64,000 nucleotides of DNA, from contig NC_080420.1 of NCBI RefSeq assembly GCF_029873635.1, positions 50,111,457 to 50,175,456 on the forward strand, given 5' to 3'. The notes under the pieces are model-generated. The model was not told the DNA's origin. It made no database searches and saw only the letters and a program-made list of their open reading frames with translations. Positions 11,777 through 24,821 of this stretch are shown in pieces. Numbering within the stretch: position 1 is the stretch's first letter; every line of letters starts with the position of its first letter. The position numbers and the translations under genes were made by a program. The DNA is from Malania oleifera (taxonomy: Eukaryota; Streptophyta; Magnoliopsida; Santalales; Ximeniaceae).

Positions 11777-13560
11777 CTTTATGATATTGTCAAGAAGTGT
11801 TGGGGGTGTGCTTGTTGAAAAAAAAACTTTAAAGGTCATGTAAGCACAAATTTTTTGGTTTATCATTTAAGCACACACTAAAATATAACTAGAAAGGTCA
11901 ACCATATAGATCCTAAAAATTTAACAATCGCATGCAAGATTATATGGAAAATTCAAAGACTATGTGGTAAGACAATATATTTTTGTTTAAAAATATAAAA
12001 AAAATTACAATTAAGCACATGCCATAGTGATCTCAAAACAAATCTAATCTAAAAGTGTATATTAAGGCGTGCTTTAGAGTTGATGACACAAGAACATTCC
12101 ATATCAAATCATAACACTTTAAAGCGCATGATATAATGTTCAGGGTTTTTAGAGGAGTCTCAATATTAAAAAAAAAAAACGTAGCGATGCATGTGAGTCC
12201 TTTAAGTTCTTTCTATAAGGCAGAAGCTGAGCTCCTCTAAATATTTGATGATTATGCTACGATGAAATTTAATATTCATTTAGTTTTCACTCATCATTTC
12301 AAAAATATCTTATCATTTATTATATCATAATCATTTATGTATAAGGTTTTATTTTGAAAAATTTCTATCGAAATTTTGACAGCATGTCGTTTGTAAATTG
12401 AATATTTTCCCATAAAACATGTATCTGATAATTGGTTGTTTTCAACAAAATATACATATGAATCATGCAACAACCTAAAATCAACTACCAGCATGCAGTT
12501 CACATCACTGCATCCGCCATACAGGAGGCATTCTAGATTATGTATGCAACCAGGTAGCAATCAACAATTCATGAAATTTAATTTATCCATCAAAGAATAT
12601 AAATAGTATAGAACAGAGGATGGTTTTGAGTTCTGTATAGTGTTGTTATTCATTAAGGCATATGGACAAGAATTTTATAAGATAATGAGAGCATTTAATT
12701 AAAAGAATTATGAAGATGAGGCTCCCCCTGATTTATGCACTTATCCATTTATGCCTTTTGCTTTTTCAAGTTCTTTAGCCAAGAGTTATAAGATTTTCAA
12801 TGATTTAAGTTTGGCTTTGAGTTCTTAGCCTTATTGGATCAAAAAGTCATAATAAGTATTTCTTTGACTGTTGTAAGCCAATATTTGCCTCTTTTCTTAT
12901 GATTTTCAATACGTGAGAGACCCAAGTTCAAATGGTTTTCATTTTTAAAATTCATGCATAGGTTTTTCAGTCAGTTGCATTTCCATATATGTTGAAACCT
13001 ATATCAATTATACTAGCCATTTAACTTAGTTCACAAAGATGAAGCTCTAAATTATTTGATTTAAAGTTTGAGAGGTTGTGAAGATAATTTAAATACTCTC
13101 AACAATAAAATTATTATTGAGTTTAGGAGAGTATTTATTTTGAGTAGACATCAACCATAAAATTATTATTGAGTTTAGGAGAGTATTTATTTTGAGTAGA
13201 CATGATTCAAAATATATTCATGGAAGTGGATATGTCCATACAGATTGGGCAAGGGGCATTTAGGAGTATATGAATGGGAATGGAAAGTATCCTTCATATA
13301 TGATCACATAGAGGAGCAAGGATACGAACCAAGGAATGGGTGAAACCTTACCGAATATGATCGTGGTTTGATAAGGAGTTCCTGTGGAAGATATAGTGAA
13401 TCAAAATTAGAAGATTTTTATAGTTTAAGCACAAAAGGGAATATTTTGATTAATCAATGAAACTAGATTCCCTTAATGGTTGCTTCTAATTTTGATTATG
13501 GAAGGATATCTTTTAATAAGCATTTAATAGATTAAGAATTCTTGATTAATATTGCTTATG
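11195..13560 (-). other. Non-coding internal region of element 'B' with polypurine tract
   Basis: On the minus strand the right order for a Copia 3' end is present: AT-rich non-coding DNA and then the purine tract AAAAAGGAGGAGATTG just before the LTR. No protease, integrase, RT or RNase H could be read in any frame. A (TA)n microsatellite lies at 11723-11773. A direct duplication of about 60 bp with TTATTATTGAGTTTAGGAGA is seen near 13105-13200. Confidence 0.55.
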
Positions 13561-13565
13561 ACTAG

Positions 13566-15488
13566 TGTTGATTAAGGTGTAATCCCAAGAGGGAGGGTGA
13601 ATTGGATATAAAAAAAAATTAAGTCACTTAGTTTCCTTTTATACACTTCTTATCAATTTACCAACTACTTCTTGTTGCTTAATTATGTATGAGTGTGGCA
13701 ATCCTATCTATGCATGTAATATACTCAATTTAAATATAACGCGGAAAATAAAGAGTAAAAGGAAAAGAGAAGAAAAACGCGATTTTACGAGGTTCAGCCG
13801 ACTTGGCCTATGTCCTCGCCTTGAGCAACCACTCAAGGATTCACTAAAAACCTTGCTCCTTAAAGTGGGACAGAGCTTCCCTTACAAACCGCTGCTTACA
13901 AGAGGTACAACTCCCTCCTTATCCGCTGCTCACAAGAGGCACAGTTTCCTCCTCACACCCGGTTCACAACCCGAACCGTGTTTACAATAAAATCTGAAAA
14001 TAACACTCAAAACAATGCTTCTAACAAAAGCTTGTGAGTACAATTCAATTTCCTAGCACATTAACATATGATATAACTTGAAACTCAAGAATGTATGAAA
14101 AAACGATACAATTGTTTGATGTATGATATGTGTCAACACACAAATTTGTATTTAATCAAAACTCCCAAGTAAAAATATATTTGAAATGCCTTGGAGTTAA
14201 CTAGGGTTCTTGGTTTACTTTGTAAAAATGCACAAGTATATTTGAAGCGAACTAGTTAACAAAATCTTTGTCTTGAATACAAACTCAATCAAAATCACAA
14301 AGCTTCTTTCAAAGTTCAATCTTTCCACCAAACTAGGTTTTTCAATAAAAAAAAAAAAACTTTATGAACGAAACATATATATGTTTATATACTCTTAAAT
14401 CCAACAATCAATGAACCAAACTAACAAGACTTTCTCACAAAATGATTTTTACAAAAACCAACTTTTATATGTGTATGCACACTCAAGATCTAAAACTCTT
14501 TCTAAAGAAACTCAAGAAAACACAAGATGTGATGAAAGGTTCTTGAGAAATAAAAACTTGAAAGATCAAACCTCATTAGACAATTGAAGTCCAGTAGAGT
14601 AAATAAGTTCCCTTTGAAAATCTGACGTGATTTACCCAAGCTTGAAGATTTTAGATTGATGTATAGGCAATCGTATAACACTTTTCAATGATCTTGCAAC
14701 AAGGTGTGTTCTTCTCTTTCTTATATGTCTAACTTGTGTTCTAGGGTTTAGATATTCATAATATATAGTATATTACCCTTAGAATTAATCTCAGTTGTTG
14801 GATCAATAAGATACTTCACATGTTTTTTTAATAAAGAACTGATTTTTAGGCTTTCCCGCAAGTTCAGGCAACTGAACTCGACTTCAGGGTCCTGAAGTGT
14901 CGACTTCAGGCTCCTGAAGTGTCAACTTCGGGCGCCTGAGGTTCCAAGGTCAAGCAACCGAGGTACCTCTGTTAGGTTCTGTCTTTCCCGTTTAATTCTT
15001 CAGGCGGCTGAACTTAATCTTCAGGCAACCGAAGAAATTCTTCAGGCTACTGAGGTTTGAGTTCAAGCGACCAAAGTCCCCATTTTCTCAAATTTTCATT
15101 TCTAATTAAAAATCTGTTTGGCTCCTTTTCTTGAGTCTTTCATAAAACATATTTTTCATGATTTTGAAAACATTTCAAGGTCTATGAGAGTTTCCTAATG
15201 ATGTACATGAAATGCATGAATCCTAAAACCATTCTAAGTTATAATGAGCCTCAAACTAAATCATACAAAAATGTAAGTAAATGAATTCTAAATACCCTTT
15301 CCCAAGATATTCTTGAACTTTGTCGCTTGCATCTTGATTCTCATACTCTTTGAGTTCCATGGATCTTACCAAGATTTGTTAACTTTCCGTGCATGCTTAG
15401 TTTAAGTCCTGTTCACAAACTCAATGCACAGATCAAATATCAAGTGATTTATCATTATAAAAACAAGATTGGACTCGTAAAGTCAACA
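13566..15488 (-). mobile_element. Solo LTR, Copia type, minus strand, 1923 bp
   Basis: Perfect 5-bp duplications ACTAG lie at 13561-13565 and 15489-15493. Read on the minus strand it begins TGTTGACTTTACGAGTCC and ends CTTAATCAACA. It has the usual plant Copia R/U5 marks, with ACGAGGTTC...CCTATGTCCTCGCC near 13785. Its palindromic iterons lie at 14861-15055, and a TATA-like CTATATATTA (minus strand) is near 14760-14770. No interior accompanies it, so it is the product of LTR-LTR recombination. Confidence 0.85.
14861..15055 (-). promoter_or_regulatory. Seven palindromic iterons (TTCAGGCGCCTGAA type)
   Basis: Near-copies of CTTCAGGNNCCTGAAG start near 14861, 14882, 14904, 14926, 14999, 15019 and 15039. 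The copy at 14926 has core GGCGCC, and those at 14882 and 14904 have GGGTCC and GGCTCC. They lie roughly 100 bp upstream, on the minus strand, of a TATA-like box. Confidence 0.6.
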
Positions 15489-15789
15489 ACTAGAGTGATG
15501 ACTTATCTTTGATCAGACTTTTGTGTTCAAGAATGCCTTTAGGGATAACTAATATATTACAAGACAAATTTCCTAAAGCTCATTTTTGTCCAATGGACAA
15601 CAGTTTCTTAACTTAATGTGTTTACATTTAAATATGAGTTAAGTATTTAGAATTAAATCCCAGGCATAGTTGCCTTGTCCATTTGGAAGTGGATCAAGAT
15701 TTTTAGTATAACAAGATAGTGTATAGTGAGTGTGTATACCATGATTTGACATTTTAAGATTGAACCACTTCCCAAGCTTGTAGTCATCA

Positions 15790-16924
15790 CAACCCTTTAA
15801 CCTAGGAACTAAGGAAAGATTAACTAGAAGGTAATTTCAATTTGAATCCATTTTTCCTTAGGTCCTATGGGGTTTGCTTTCATGATTACCTACATCATTT
15901 CTTTGTCCATGCCTCTGGCACTTCTAAATTTACACTTGTATTGTGTGTGCCTTTTTATTTTACAAGATAAGTATGTTTTGTATACTTATGAAAGATTATG
16001 CTTATTTATTTGATTTTTACTCATTGAGGCATTTTTATGACTGTGGGACTTAAAATATGAACCCTTTTTGAAAGATTTACTTCTTTTAATTCGTAAGGGT
16101 TTATCATCTTCTATTTCTTCTTCTAGATAGATAATTTTCAATATTTTCTTAATCTTCTTCTTCTCTAGAGTGGCATGATATTCTTTTAATTCATTTAATT
16201 ATTTTGCCACCTTTTTAGTTTCATTTCTCAGGGAGATTTTATGATTAGACATCCTAACTAGAAATTTATGAATTTTACATAGAGCACAATTAAGTTCTTT
16301 GTTAGAAGACATGCTTTCATCAATAAAATTATTGCATGATTCATTACAAGAGATATCACAACAATCATCGTATGAATCAATACATGCATTATCATCAAAA
16401 CAATCACTAGAGACAACAGATGATTCAACATATGATATATCATAGGTTTCAGTATATGAATCATCACATGAATTATTGCACAAATCAGTAATGAGGTAGA
16501 GTAATAATCATATACCTCAGTGTCTATTGATATTACTAGCCCATGATTTACCTCCTCCTGATCATTTGAGCTTGGAGCATTCGGAGGAGTGACCTCCTTC
16601 TCTTTAGGCTTTCCATATTTCTTTTCAAACTCATCCCAGATTTTCCTCGCATTTGTAAATGCCATAATCTCAAACAAAATATTAGAATCCAAAACGCAAT
16701 ACAGTAAGTCCATGACATGTGAATTTGCATGCATTAAATTAATATCATTTTCAACTACAGGCATACAAATTCCTTTATCAATCACCTACCAGACCCTCCT
16801 ATTCATAGATTTTATGAAAACCCCCTATTTTAATTTTCAAGAGGGAGTAGTTTACACCAAAAAACAATGGAGGGCTAGTTGGTGACTATCCCTCGCCGAA
16901 TGGGGATACACCAATTTGAGCCAT
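15790..16924 (-). pseudogene. Copia-type gag of element 'B', internally deleted and decayed
   Basis: The start is at 16924 on the minus strand, MAQIGVSPFGEG then TAG, which matches the MANLDIAPFGEGQ start of the array gag. So a CAG codon has become TAG. A UBN2-type Gag segment is readable at about 16785-16600 (NDINLMHANSHVMDLLY, ARKIWDEFEKKYG). The frame then jumps into the Ser/Asp/Asn-rich and coiled-coil part (16483-16199), so the first zinc knuckle and half of the core are lost. A broken second zinc knuckle (KRHTQYKCKFRS) lies near 15930. The typical Gag end (NPIGPKEKWIQ) lies near 15850. No enzyme domains follow. Confidence 0.7.
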
Positions 16925-16965
16925 TGCGATCTTTAGTAAAAACGTTTACGTCTAAGGCAACGAGA

Positions 16966-16978
16966 CTCTGATACCAAT
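16966..16978 (-). other. Primer binding site of element 'B'
   Basis: On the minus strand TTGGTATCAGAGTC directly follows the LTR end TTGCAACA. This gives orientation and the LTR boundary at 16979. Confidence 0.75.
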
Positions 16979-17096
16979 TGTTGCAATTGGTGTATTCCCA
17001 AGAGGGGGTGAATTGTGTATTTAAAAATTTATCTCTTAGGTTCAATTAAACCAGTAGCAATAATATACAACCTAGGGTCTTCTTAAGCAAATACCA
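16979..17096 (-). mobile_element. 5' LTR of element 'B', part 1 (split by the tandem array)
   Basis: This is the last 118 bp of the LTR as read on the minus strand. It contains the typical U5 end with CACCCCCTCTTGGGAATAC (minus strand) and ends CA at 16979. It is cut at TACCA (17092-17096), the duplicated target of the array, and resumes at 30126. Confidence 0.8.
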
Positions 17097-19391
17097 TGTT
17101 GGCCTTACAAGGCTGAAAATCTTTTTATCTTGTTTTGATGCTAACAAACAAGTGAAATTTAATGTATTTGTATGAGTAATTATATTTCAGGGCTCATATA
17201 TGAGAAAACAAGGTCAAAGTGCTCACAAGGATCAAATGAAGCGTAAAAGAGTCAAAGCATAGATTTAAAGATGATATATGAAACCTTGAAGAATAAGAGG
17301 ACATGAATGAGTTGTTGAAAGCCAAGGCATATTAAAGTCCAAAGAGCCAAAGAAAATCAAAGTGAGAAAGCTCAAAGAATATGAAAGCTTGAAGAAAAGA
17401 TGGAAGCTTGAAAATACAAAGCATGAAGACTCGAGAACCTAGAATGAGAAAAGTTTTAGAAGTTTTCATGTAAGTGCATTAATGTTTAAAATATCGTTTG
17501 AAATATTTTGAAGCTCTTACGTTAACTTAGACCTAGATACTTTTTAAAATACCTGGAAAATATTTTTATAAGGTCAAAAATTATTTTAAAAAGGTTAGAG
17601 TCATTTTTGGAATGAAAAGCATCAAAAAGAGTTTTTCCATTTGCTGTCAGTTTTTATACATGCGCATTAAGGTGAATTTTTCTCTATAACAACCTCATTA
17701 TTTTAATAAGTGGTTAACATGAAAGTTGTAGGATTTTATATTAGCTTTCATTTGACACCAAGAACACCCAATTTTGAGTTACATAGAAAAGGTTATAGCC
17801 AAAACACTGAAGCGGGGTCACTACTATTAGAGAACAAGACAGAAAGTGGCAGTAGCAAGTCTAGACGTCTGAACTTGCGACTTCAGACATCTGAACCTGT
17901 GACCTCAGACATTTGAACCCTAACTTCAGACATCTGACCCCATATCCAGTTATATTTTTCAAGGGTTTCAGGAACTTCAGACATCTGACCTTGACTCTTC
18001 AGACGTCTGAACATTATTCAACAGGCAAAAATTTTAAAATTCTTATTTTTAAATTGTAGCCGTTTGAAACACAAATTTTCTAATATCTTGGGAAATTTTT
18101 TAAGGAAACTTTTGCAACATGGAAAAAAGTTTGAAAGCCTATAAATACATGGTTTTACAAATCAAAATACATCCAAGAATTGAAAAATCTGCTTATAAAG
18201 CTGAAAGCACTTTTGTTCTTCCAAAGCTCTCTTGTTCACTCATTGCAAAACTCTTTTGTTGAGATATTCTGAAGTGCTAATCCTTACCCCTCTGAATTCC
18301 TACTCCTAATCCTCATCTAAGAAGGATATTGGTGAATTCTACACTTGAGCTTCATTGTATTTCATATTGATATTTTACATTCAAAGTATATAGTGTTGAA
18401 ATTGTACTAACTTGCTCTTTGGGAGAGTATACTTGTACGCAGATCTTATCTTGTGTTTCATATAGTTCTTTGATGTTCCAAGGGTTTTTTGGATCATTGG
18501 CTAAGTAAAGGGACAATGCTTAGAGAGGTGGGCTCTCGCCCTTGTAAAGAGTGACCGAACGAGGGAATATCGTTTGGAAAAGGCGGGCTCTGGCCTTAAC
18601 CAAGGAGTGTTGTAATCGATATTGTTCCACCCGTCAATGGAACTGAACTAGTGAATCCTTTGGTGGTTTGCCAAAGGCGAGGACGTAGGCTGGGTATAAG
18701 CCGAACCTCGTAAAAATCTCCGTCTCATTCTCTCTTTCCCTTACTCTTTATTTTCAGCATATTTAAATTGTGTGGATGGTTTTAAATTTGAAAATCATAT
18801 AAACTACATATATTTGGTAATCAAACAAACTTAAGGTTTAATTTTGATTTGGGTTGCGGAAACCGAAAGGGAGTATGTTGGTTACACCATATCTTGTGGA
18901 AACCTTACGGGAGTACGTTACTTGGTTAACATCCCAAAGAAAAATTTACCAAGAGTTTATTTGAGTTCTAAATATTTGGAAAGAGTGATTTGATTCATCT
19001 ATATAGGGCTTTACATCAGCAAGCATAAATTCTCATTCACTACAAGGCTTGGTTTAAATTTGGAAAATATAAACAAACAACCATCTTGAGTTATTATATT
19101 ACCAGAGTGCTGAATACTTTATATCTTGGTTTGGTTGTTTGTTGTTTAACTTGTACTTTGAAAATAAATTGATTGTTTGACTTGAAGATATTGTTTAATT
19201 GATTAGTTGTTTAATTGTGTTATTGATCGGATAAAAGAACTAAGTTCTTGATTGATTAAATAATTAAACAAACAAGTCAAGAATTGGTTAAAAGAAATAA
19301 AGGAAGTTTAAGGTATCTCAAAAGGAATTAAAAGAAATTTTTAAAAGTCAATTCACCCCCCCTCCCTCTTGGGAAGCTATTCCTAATTTCA
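17097..19391 (+). mobile_element. Array LTR 1
   Basis: It begins TGTTGGCCTTACAAGG and ends CCTAATTTCA. Six CAGACGTCTG-type iterons lie at 17861-18012, and the TATA box CCTATAAATA is at 18138-18147. The R/U5 part contains CCGAACCTCGTAAAAATC (about 18702) and the CACCCCCC...CTTGGGAAGC end typical of plant Copia LTRs. Confidence 0.9.
17861..18147 (+). promoter_or_regulatory. Six TTCAGACGTCTGAA iterons plus TATA box (array LTR 1)
   Basis: Copies begin near 17861, 17881, 17905, 17924, 17976 and 17998. Two keep the core GACGTC; the others read GACATC or GACATT. CCTATAAATA follows at 18138. Equivalent clusters lie at 23232-23385 (LTR 2) and 28596-28745 (LTR 3). Core differences among the three LTRs are nearly all CG to TG or CA changes. 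Confidence 0.7.
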
Positions 19392-19410
19392 ATTGATATC
19401 AGAGCGGGGT
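19392..19410 (+). other. Primer binding site, array unit 1
   Basis: TTGATATCAGAGCGGGG follows the LTR end. The second unit has TTGGTATCATAGCGGGG at the same place (from 24766). Both are mutated forms of the initiator tRNA-Met site. Confidence 0.7.
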
Positions 19411-19448
19411 TATAACAACTCTTAACTAGAAGCTATAAAAAGATCGTA

Positions 19449-21355
19449 ATGGCAAACTTAGGCGTAGCTCCCTTTGGAGAGGGACAATCTTCACTTAGGT
19501 CACCAATCTTTTGTGGTTTGAACTATACCTTCTGGAAAAAGAGAATGCAAATATATCTTCAAACTATGAATTGGAAAGTATAAGAAGTTGTCATGGAAGG
19601 TGACCAAATTCCCACTAAGATAGTTTATGGAAAACAAGTTCCCAAAGAGAAAAATGATATGAGCTACCTAGACTATAAGATACTACAAGTTAATGCTAGT
19701 GCTATGAATGCGTTATATTGTGCTTTAGATGCTAATGAATTTAATCGAGTAATGTCTTGTAAATTAGTTAAGGAAATATGGGATAAACTAGAAGTTACTT
19801 ATGAAGGAACAACGGATATTAGAGATAATAGGGTTGATATGCTCACAAGCGAGTATGAAGCCTTTAAGATGAACCCGGATGAATCAATTACAAATATGTT
19901 TACTAGATTCACTCATATAATAAATTTCCTAAATGCCTTAGGAAAAACTTACACTACTTATGAGATGATAAGAAAAATTCTAAGAGGTCTTCCCTCCATA
20001 TGGGAACTAAAGGCTACCGCTATCACGGAAGGTAGAAATCTAAAAAATACATCCTTAGATGAGCTTATAGGTTCTCTCCTCATATACGAAATGGCAATGA
20101 ATGAAAAGATTGAGAAAACCAAAGTCCAAGAAAAAATAGCCTTTAAAGCCTTAAAAGAAAACTCAAGTAGTGAAATGGATGAAGATGAAGAAGCCTTCAT
20201 ATCTAAAAAGCTAGCAAGGATACTAAGAAGGAGAAACAAATTCAAGAGAAGAAATCAAAAATATGAATAAGATGAATCAGAGGAAGAAGTTACCAAGAAA
20301 TCAAAGAATAAAACTCCTAAATGCTACAATTGCAATAAAGCTGGACATTTAAAATCGGAATGTCCACTATTAAAGAACGAGTCTAAAAAGAAAACCAAGA
20401 AGGCCATGAAAGCCACTACTTAGGATAGTACAAGTAGTTCGGAGAATGAAATAAGTGACCAAGAGGTTGCTTACACGTGTTTTATGGCATGGGATAACGA
20501 AGAAAGCTCATCAACTAAATCTTCAAATAATTCTTGTAGTGATAAATCAAGTGATGGGGGTATGCCATCTTTTGATGAGCTTCAAAATGATTTATTCAAA
20601 GTACATAAGATGCCTATTAAAGCAAATAAACAAAATACTTCATTGAAGAATAAGAATGAAAGTTTAATGAAAGAGCTAGAATTCTTAAAGAATGCTGAAA
20701 GAGATAAAGACTCAAAACTCAAGCAATTAGAACATAAGTATGAATCAGCAATGAAAAAAATAGAATCCAAAAATCTTGCTAAAAAAGAAAACAACTTGAA
20801 AATTGAGAAACTAGAAAGCAAGAATGAACAAATGATAGAAGACCTTCATTCCCTATTCTCTACAGTTTATTAGAAAGATATGTATATTTCTGGATTAGAG
20901 GATAGAATAAGAAAACTATCTCCAGAGTTAGAGAAATTACAAAAGAAGGTTGATAACAAGAAAGAGATAGAAAATCTTAAGAGTCAAATTGAAGATAAAG
21001 ATAAGATCATTCATAACTTCACAAAAAGAAAGGAAAACTTTGATAAGTTGATTGGCTTACAAAAAATGTCTCTAAATAAAGAAGGCATTGGTTTCAATAA
21101 AATTGAAAATGAAAAGAAAAAGAATTCTTACATGGGATATTTCTCGAAAGAATCCAAAGACTATACTTGCACATCTTCTAATGCCTACACAAACGCCATA
21201 TGCTATCAATGCAAGAAAAATGGGTATATAAAGTTTGAATGTCTGTATAAGAGGAAATGTGTTAAAACCAAACAAGTATGAAAAATAAAAGAAACCTCCC
21301 TTGAAAAATCCTCTAGACCCAAGAAAATATGGGTACCAAAAATGAAATAATGACT
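19449..21355 (+). pseudogene. Gag-only polyprotein, array unit 1
   Basis: One frame runs from ATG 19449 to 21281. It is interrupted by TAA near 19580 and 20268, and by TAG at 20421-20423 and 20871-20873. Domains in order are: the N-terminal FGEGQ/NYTFWK segment, a UBN2-type Gag core (19593-20150), an acidic stretch, a CCHC zinc knuckle (CYNCNKAGHLKSECP at about 20320), a long Lys/Glu-rich coiled coil (20580-21100) and a second knuckle (CYQCKKNGYIKFEC, first His altered to Tyr). The frame stops at TGA 21279. The text continues to PKKIWVPK near 21325, which in Copia proteins precedes the protease, but no protease follows. It makes no full Gag as it stands. Confidence 0.8.
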
Positions 21356-22466
21356 TCACACATATAAAAAATAGAAAATGGCATTGTTAGCCAAAATCAT
21401 AGGATGACTTTTTACAAGGCTTAACTTAAGAAAATATAAAGAAAATATCAAATCTGAGCTTATTATATAAGCGCCTTGATGTTACATGCTACATGCTTAC
21501 TTGCCTACATGTGATATATTGATATGCTATAAGCTACATGTGTATTAATTAACTTGACTTGATTTATATTGAAAAGTATGACTCACTATGCTGAAGATTG
21601 AGAATGAGATTATTGAGCTTAAGCATAAATTTTTGATATAAGGATAATTCTTGAACATGCATGATTTTAAATGAATCACATGGATAAACATACTGCTCTT
21701 TATCTATAAGCTATGAAAGATATTATAGTTATATTGGTATCCATGAACTATACACTATGTGATATTAAGCTTTGGTTTCTATAAAGTATTTTTAGTTTCA
21801 CATGTTAAAAATTTCAATGGATATCAAATCTAAAAGCTCAATTGGTATTACAAAGTCAAATTATTTATGAGCATGATTATGTCTATGAGCATGATGTTGA
21901 TGACCTTAACACGATATTGATATTTGATACATGATATGATTCAATATTTTACATGGGATGATAAAACCAAAATTAATAACAAAACTGATTGTAATGAATT
22001 CAGGGGGAATGTCATGAATCTTTAATCAATTGATATCGTGAATTAATTTTTAAATTTTAAATTGGTATCATAAAAACCATCAAATTAATATCAGCTGGTA
22101 TCTTGAATAAATGCTGTAAGCTACACACTTTCCATACTATATTGAAAAACAATAACTTGACTGTGTACTTATGTTTAGAATACATGGTTATTGATATGCT
22201 CAAAATGATTTGTATTTGAATTTAAATCTTTTCTTTTCTTTTTGATTAATGTCAAAAGGGGGAGAAGTTGTGAAGAAAAAATTGAGCATAATTGAGCATG
22301 AACATAATATTGATTGAAAAAGGTTATAAAACCAAAAGAAAGTGATGAACATGATTGATGAAATTAATATTAATCTTATTAAGATGAAACTTATTGAAAG
22401 GGGGAGCCTTTTAAGGCTTACTCAAATATTTGCTCCTTGTTTGTCATTATCAAAAAAGGGGGAGAT
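21356..22466 (+). other. Non-coding 3' interior and polypurine tracts, array unit 1
   Basis: This is 1.1 kb of AT-rich DNA without readable pol. It holds repeated phrases such as GATATGCTATAAGCTACATG. Three purine tracts with G-runs are present: AAAAGGGGGAGAAG (about 22254), GAAAGGGGGAGCC (about 22397) and AAAAAAGGGGGAGATTG directly before LTR 2. Confidence 0.6.
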
Positions 22467-24764
22467 TGTTGGCCTTACAAGGTTTAAAATCTTGTTAACT
22501 TGTTTTGATGCTAACAAACAAGTGAAATTTAATGTATTTGTGTGATTAATGATATTTCAAGGCTCATATATGAGAAATCAAGGTCAAAGTGCTCACAAAG
22601 ATCAAATGAAGCTTAAAAGAGTCAAAGCATGGATTTAAAAAGGATATATGAAACCTTGAAGAATATGAGGACATGAATGAGTTGTTGAATGCCAAGGCAT
22701 ATTAAAGTCCAAAGAGCCAAAGAAAAGCAAAGTGAGAAAGCTCAAAGAATATGAAAGCTTGAAGAAAAGATGGAAGCTTGAAGAAACAAAACATGAAGAC
22801 TCGAGAACCTAGAATAAGAAAAGTTTTAGAAGTTTTCATGTAAGTGCTTTAATGTTTAGAATATCGTTTGAAATATTTTGAAACTCTTAGGTTAACTTAG
22901 ACCAAGATACTTTTTAAAATACCTAGAAAAAATATTTTTATAAGGTCAAAAATTATTTTAAAAAGGTTAGAGTCATTTTTGGAATGAAAATCATCAAAAA
23001 GAGTTTTTCCATTTGCTGTCAGCTTTTATATAGCAGCATTAAGGTGAATTTTTCTCTATAAAAAACTTATTATTTTAAAAAGTGTTCAACATAAAAGTTG
23101 TAGTATTTTCTATTAGCTTTCATTTTGCACAAATAACACCTAATTTCGAGTTATATAAAAAAATTTATGGCCAAAACACTGAAACGGGGTCACTACTGTC
23201 AGAGAACAAGATAGAAAGTGGCAGTAGCAAGTTCAGACGTCTGAACTTGCAACTTCAGACATCTGAACCTGTGACCTCATACGTCTGAACCCTGACTTCA
23301 GACATTTGACCCTGTATCCAGTTCTATTTTTCAAGGGTTTCAGGAACATTAGACGTCTAACCTCGACTCTTTAGACGTTTGAACATTGTTCAAAGGGCAA
23401 AAATTTTAAAACTAGTATTTTTAAGTTGTAGCCGTTTGAAACCCAAATTTTATAATATCTTGGGAAATTTTTTAAGGAAACTTTGGCAACATGGAAACAA
23501 GTTTGAAAGCCTATAAATACATGGTTTTACAAATCAAAATACATCCAAGAATTGAAAAATCTGCTCATAAAGCTAAAAGCACTCTTGTTCTTCCAAAGCT
23601 CTCTTGTTCACTCATTGCAAAACTCTTTTGTTGAGATATTCTGAAGTGCTAATCCTTACCCCTCTGAATTCCTACTACTAATCCTCATCTAAGAAGGATA
23701 TTGGTGAATTCTACACTTGAGCTTCATTGTATTTCATATTGATATTTTACATTCAAAGTATATAGTGTTCAAATTGTACTAACTTGCTCTTTGAGAAAGT
23801 ATACTTGTACACAGATCTTATCTTGTGTTTCTTATAGTTCTTTGATGTTCCAAGGGTTGTTTGGATTGTTGGCTAAGTAAGGGGATACTTCTTAGAGAGG
23901 CGGGCCCTAACCTATGTAAGGAGTGACCGAACGAGGGAATATCATTTGGAGAAGGCGGGCTCTAGCCTTAACCAAGGAGTGTTGTAATCGGTATTGTTCC
24001 ACCCGTCAACGGAACTGAACCAGTGAATCCTTTGGTGGTTTACCAAAGGTGAGGACGTAGGCTGGGTATAAGCCGAACCTCGTAAAAATCTCCGTCTCAT
24101 TCTCTCTTTCCCTTACTCTTTATTTTCAGCATATTTAAATTGTGTGGATGGTTTTAAATTTGAAAATCATATAAACTACATATATTTGGTAATCAAATAA
24201 ACTTAAGGTTTAATTTTGATTTAGGTTGCGGAAACCGAAAGGGAGTATGTTAGTTACACCATATCTTGTGGAAACCTTACGGGAGTACGTTATTTGGTTA
24301 ACATTCTAAAAATAAATTTACCAAGAGTTTATTTGAGTTCTAAATATTTGGAAAAAGTGATTTGATTCATCTATATAGGGCTTTACATCAGCAAGCATAA
24401 ATTCTCATTCACTACAGGGCTTGGTTTAAATTTGGAAAATATAAACAAACAACCATCTTGAGTTATTATATTACCAAAGTGCTGAATACTTTATATCTTG
24501 GTTTGGTTGTTTGTTGTTTAACTTGTACTTTGAAAATAAATTGATTGTTTGACTTGAAGATATTGTTTAATTGATTAGTTGTTTAATTGTGTTATTGAAA
24601 GGATAAAAGAACTAAGTTCTCGATTGATTAAATAATTAAACAAACAAGTCAAGAATTGGTTAAAAGAAATAAAGGAAGTTTAAGGTATCTCAAAAGGAAT
24701 TAAAAGAAATTTTTAAAAGCCAATTCACCCCCCTCCCCCTCTTGGGAAGCTATTCCTAATTTCA
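22467..24764 (+). mobile_element. Array LTR 2 (shared)
   Basis: It has the same ends as LTR 1 and is 2298 bp long. It is the 3' LTR of unit 1 and the 5' LTR of unit 2. The iterons are at 23232-23385 and the TATA box CCTATAAATA near 23511. Confidence 0.9.
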
Positions 24765-24821
24765 ATTGGTATCATAGCGGGGTTATAGCAACTCTTAACT
24801 AAAAGCTATAAAAATATCGTA

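Noticed and set aside
14861..15055. Regularly repeated short palindromes resembling a CRISPR array
   Set aside because: Spacing is irregular, repeats are short and diverged, the context is a plant LTR with a target duplication, and no cas genes exist here.
20423..20873. Programmed amber readthrough of the array gag
   Set aside because: No CAAYYA-type context follows the TAG codons, and element C has Trp at the first site; inherited C to T lesions explain the stops better.
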